Shown here in pieces: positions 52,729-55,648 of a DNA stretch of 55,648 bases. How positions within the stretch are numbered: the stretch's first letter is position 1; every line of letters begins with the position of its first letter. Position numbers and translations under genes: made by a program. The DNA comes from Legionellales bacterium (lineage in GTDB: Bacteria; Pseudomonadota; Gammaproteobacteria; UBA1113): positions 1 through 55,648 of the forward strand of contig PAMH01000012.1 in assembly GCA_002707205.1 (NCBI GenBank), given 5' to 3'. Below the pieces are notes generated by a model. It worked only from the letters and a program-made list of their open reading frames with translations. It was not told where the DNA came from and ran no database searches.

Positions 52729-53985
52729 ATGCTCACTCAACCTAGCAATAAAAAATCAAATGACTATTGTAAAGCTCTAGCTCAAAATGATATTTTAAGG
52801 GATACTTATCTTCTATTTATCTCGAAAAACACAGATAAAAGCGACATTTCAGCATTACTAGAGGAGGTAAATAAATATGGTTTTGAGTTAAATCATATGT
52901 TTACTGATGCTATAGCTTTATCTCAACATAATACACCCTTAACCGACTCAATTCGATATTGGCGTCAAAATACACTGATGAAAACCCACCATCAATTTAA
53001 TTGCTGGTTGTTATTAGATTTAAATCCTATCCCCTTAACAAAAGTACAGGCGAGTTTATTTCCTAAAATTGATAATGGAAGAATCCTATATTTAGCTTCT
53101 GCAATCAGAAAAAAGCTAACACAGATCAATGCCAAAAATATTAGCTGTTTTACTAGCATATCTAATCATGTTACTCAAAAAATATTAGCTGAAGCGCCTT
53201 TTTCCTCAACATTATTACAGGTTAATCATACAGTTGAAGGTAAACGTGCTGCTTTTACTACGCCCTATATCCCTTTATTTTCCATCTATCAGTATAGCTT
53301 TTCTGCTAAAATAGAATTAATTTATTGTAATGACAGACCCTATGTTTTAAAAACTTTTCGTCCATCCTGCAAAAAACACTTACAAAACGAACTAATTGCT
53401 TATCAAAACTTAGCTAAAATTATTCCTGAAATTCCAAAGTTATTTGATTATGGAGAAAACTACTTAGTCATACCATATTATCCAGCACAGAAAGTTTTTA
53501 ATTTTAGTGGATTGGCCTTGTTAGATATAAATAAAGCAAAAAAGATGTTTGATATATTAAGAAAGTTTTATGATGCAGGCTATGCCTTAATTGACTCTCA
53601 TCCTAAAAATTTTTTATATGATATTGATAATAATATTAAAATTATTGACTTTGAATATTTATTTAAATATCAAGAAAAACCAAAAAGTTATCATCAAAGC
53701 ATAGATATTCAAGGTTATGAAGATAAATTTTTAGGGCTGGCTCCTGCAGATCATGCCCATTATATTACACGATGGCAGCCTTATATTGGGCTTTCATATA
53801 ATGATTTAACTAACGGTAATCATTTTGCTCAACAAATTAAACGTGGATTATTTTGGTTTATAAATCGTTTCCCAAAGTATTGCTTAAGAGTTACATATAA
53901 ACAATATAAATATTATGTAAGTTTAACGTTAAAACTACTTTATAAACTTAAACTAAACCCACCAACCATAAAAATGAAACCATAA
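52729..53985 (+). CDS. Protein-kinase-fold (APH/LPS-kinase-like) protein
   Basis: A 418-residue protein. The C-terminal half (from about residue 205) shows kinase motifs: YVLKTFR with the ATP lysine, NELIAYQNL with the helix-C glutamate, ALIDSHPKNFLYD as catalytic loop (D and N kept) and IKIIDFEY in place of DFG. The N-terminal 200 residues are unlike anything I know. ATG 52729 is used; TTG at 52717 is also in frame. In an O-antigen locus a sugar or core-lipid phosphorylation is plausible, but unproven. Confidence 0.6.
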   Translation: MLTQPSNKKSNDYCKALAQNDILRDTYLLFISKNTDKSDISALLEEVNKYGFELNHMFTDAIALSQHNTPLTDSIRYWRQNTLMKTHHQFNCWLLLDLNPIPLTKVQASLFPKIDNGRILYLASAIRKKLTQINAKNISCFTSISNHVTQKILAEAPFSSTLLQVNHTVEGKRAAFTTPYIPLFSIYQYSFSAKIELIYCNDRPYVLKTFRPSCKKHLQNELIAYQNLAKIIPEIPKLFDYGENYLVIPYYPAQKVFNFSGLALLDINKAKKMFDILRKFYDAGYALIDSHPKNFLYDIDNNIKIIDFEYLFKYQEKPKSYHQSIDIQGYEDKFLGLAPADHAHYITRWQPYIGLSYNDLTNGNHFAQQIKRGLFWFINRFPKYCLRVTYKQYKYYVSLTLKLLYKLKLNPPTIKMKP

Positions 53986-54019
53986 TTAATTTTTGCCTTT
54001 TAATTGCTAAATTGCTCGC

Positions 54020-55567
54020 TCAAATTTTATTACGACTAAACGTATAGATAAACAGGGTTAGAATAATAATTTCAACTGTTAACATTAATATTGAATGGCC
54101 ACTTCCAAGCATAGTCAAGATTATGGCCAAATATATACCACTATAACTTAAATAAAATGGATTTCTTAATAACCTATCCATCCAATACTCTAAAGACATA
54201 AAAAAGAAACATAATATAAATGCACCAAAAATAACTATACTAATCCGACCAGAATAATCAAGCATAGCAATAAATCCAGGCAACGATGAATAGAAAAACG
54301 TATTGCCTACTAGCTTATACGATGGTCTATAATAATAGGTTCGTGATATTTTATTATATGGATTACCAGTATCTCTTGCTAATCGCTTGGTCCAACCTAA
54401 CTTAAATGTATTAAAATTAGCATCTGCCCAACTTGAAGTTGATAGAACTCCTTCTATTCCAATCCAGCGTTCTACTGCTAATTTTAAAAAAATATTACCC
54501 GTACCTGATGATGAATAATGCCCTTCTTTAATAAAATGATTAACTTGAGCTTTCGTATTAGATTCAAGTTTAGATGCTATAAATGCTTTATTTTTACATT
54601 GTTTTTTTGCACATGCAGTTAATAATTGTTTTGCTACTATCTTGTTTGCTATAAATTGCTTATAATCAGTATCACGTTGATACATAGTTAATTTAACAGT
54701 TATAAATAATCCTAATATAAACATTATAAAATACAAGCTCCATTGCTTTAAACTAATATCTTTAACTGCTCTATAAATAGAAACGATATAATGACCAGCT
54801 TGATAAAGATAAAGCCCTCGACTCATAATTGATGTTGAAAATAAAAATGCACTAAAAATAGCAATGAATAAACGTGGCAATAAGCGCTTGCCTTTTTGTA
54901 CATCCCACCAAATTAAAGTCGCGAGCCATAGCGTAAAGCCAATATTTATACAAGCAGGCATGAGAGCACCGAGTTTAAAAGGCATATGATAAGTGGGCAC
55001 TACCCCTACTTGATATAATTTAAAATATGAATTACATACAACTGTGATAATAATAGCTAAAATTGTTACTATCCAAATTATTTTAGCGTATTTATCATAC
55101 CAAACTGGTATAGAAACTGATATTGGCACTGACGTATTATTTTTATCAAATATTTTATTTAATAAAATCATAAGCAATCGACTAAAACATACGCCTGCTA
55201 ATCCTAAGCTGCTAACTATCAAAGCTTTATTCCAAGCACCAGCACTATAGTCAAAAAAACCTGTCGGCTCTAATAGAGGGTGATTAAAAGCAAAATATAA
55301 GCTGGTTTTAGACCAAAAGCCTAAAAATAAAAACAAAGCTAAAAAAAAGTAAAAGTAAGAAAAACGACCTATTAAGCTTAAAGCAATCAAACTAAAGCTA
55401 ACAAAACAAAAAGATAAATAAATAAATTTGCTACCTGTATACTCTAAGTAAGCACAATAAGATATCAGAAAGAAAACCACTGCCGCACAAATAAAAACCA
55501 ACTTGAGCAATGAAACGGTTAATTGCTGAGTACTATAATTTAATTTAAAAAAATTAACTAATCGCAC
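54020..55567 (-). CDS. wzy: Wzy-like O-antigen polymerase
   Basis: A 515-residue inner-membrane protein with about 12 hydrophobic segments and a hydrophilic periplasmic loop at about residues 300-400. YYYRPSYKLVGNTFFYSSLPGFIAMLDY lies after that loop. Wzy proteins show little sequence conservation, so the call rests on topology, length and its position in an O-antigen locus next to a Wzx-like protein. Direction is opposite to the main operon. No alternative membrane family fits better by eye. Confidence 0.65.
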   Translation of the reverse strand: MRLVNFFKLNYSTQQLTVSLLKLVFICAAVVFFLISYCAYLEYTGSKFIYLSFCFVSFSLIALSLIGRFSYFYFFLALFLFLGFWSKTSLYFAFNHPLLEPTGFFDYSAGAWNKALIVSSLGLAGVCFSRLLMILLNKIFDKNNTSVPISVSIPVWYDKYAKIIWIVTILAIIITVVCNSYFKLYQVGVVPTYHMPFKLGALMPACINIGFTLWLATLIWWDVQKGKRLLPRLFIAIFSAFLFSTSIMSRGLYLYQAGHYIVSIYRAVKDISLKQWSLYFIMFILGLFITVKLTMYQRDTDYKQFIANKIVAKQLLTACAKKQCKNKAFIASKLESNTKAQVNHFIKEGHYSSSGTGNIFLKLAVERWIGIEGVLSTSSWADANFNTFKLGWTKRLARDTGNPYNKISRTYYYRPSYKLVGNTFFYSSLPGFIAMLDYSGRISIVIFGAFILCFFFMSLEYWMDRLLRNPFYLSYSGIYLAIILTMLGSGHSILMLTVEIIILTLFIYTFSRNKI

Positions 55568-55648
55568 AACATTCCTTAAAATAATATTAAAGTTTATTAT
55601 TTACTTACTTTTAGTTTACAGGTAGCAAATTTATTTATTTATCTTTTT

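Overview
The window comes from an AT-rich gammaproteobacterium with a Gram-negative envelope. The evidence is lpxK, msbA and O-antigen genes, plus the yafS-rnhA-dnaQ and gloB-mltD neighbourhood known from enterics. J-domain proteins of effector-like architecture, a CsrA paralog on an island and much gene decay would suit a host-associated relative of Legionella or Coxiella. That placement is inference; no rRNA is present to test it.

Bases 1-16,100 are an accessory region. It opens with a small gene coupled to a YhhQ-type (queuosine precursor) transporter. A J-domain protein follows, then a decayed copy of the transporter 3' end. Next come a tightly coupled minus-strand trio led by a TIGR04255-family protein, a minus-strand cassette with a Clp-fold (SDH-type) serine protease bracketed by exact 25-bp direct repeats, and a plus-strand recombination block. 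That block holds a Sak4-like ATPase, an SSB-like protein with a DDDIPF tip, a CsrA paralog, an excisionase-like protein and a tyrosine integrase. Just beyond the integrase lies the 5' half of a tRNA-Arg-like gene, probably an integration scar. A second J-domain paralog follows, sharing its upstream region with the first, and it lies inside a segment flanked by imperfect 55-bp direct repeats. No capsid, tail, relaxase or conjugation gene is visible, so the island looks like a small integrative or satellite-type element, or a degraded one.

Bases 16,100-38,500 are mostly core genome: a membrane diguanylate cyclase, a DUF1460 protein, lpxK-msbA-comEC, nhaA, dnaQ, rnhA, a YafS-like methyltransferase, gloB, mltD, a DUF3025 protein, purL, a CinA-like protein and an unknown membrane protein. 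Two envelope polysaccharide genes (a GT4 glycosyltransferase and an O-antigen ligase/polymerase) are inserted between the yafS-like gene and gloB. The purL reading frame is complete except for a single in-frame TAA between its synthetase and glutaminase parts.

Bases 38,500-55,600 are an O-antigen locus. WbpL- and WbpM-like proteins (lipid-linked initiation and UDP-GlcNAc 4,6-dehydration) run leftward. After a dead IS481-type transposase, a dense rightward operon encodes an RmlD-like reductase, FnlA- and FnlC-like enzymes (predicted UDP-L-QuiNAc or UDP-L-FucNAc synthesis), a WbpV-like reductase (UDP-D-QuiNAc), a WbuB-like glycosyltransferase, another SDR protein and a GT4 enzyme. A methyltransferase and a Wzx-like flippase follow. 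The end holds a hexapeptide acyltransferase, a kinase-fold protein and a Wzy-like polymerase. Together these could supply a complete Wzx/Wzy-type O-antigen pathway.
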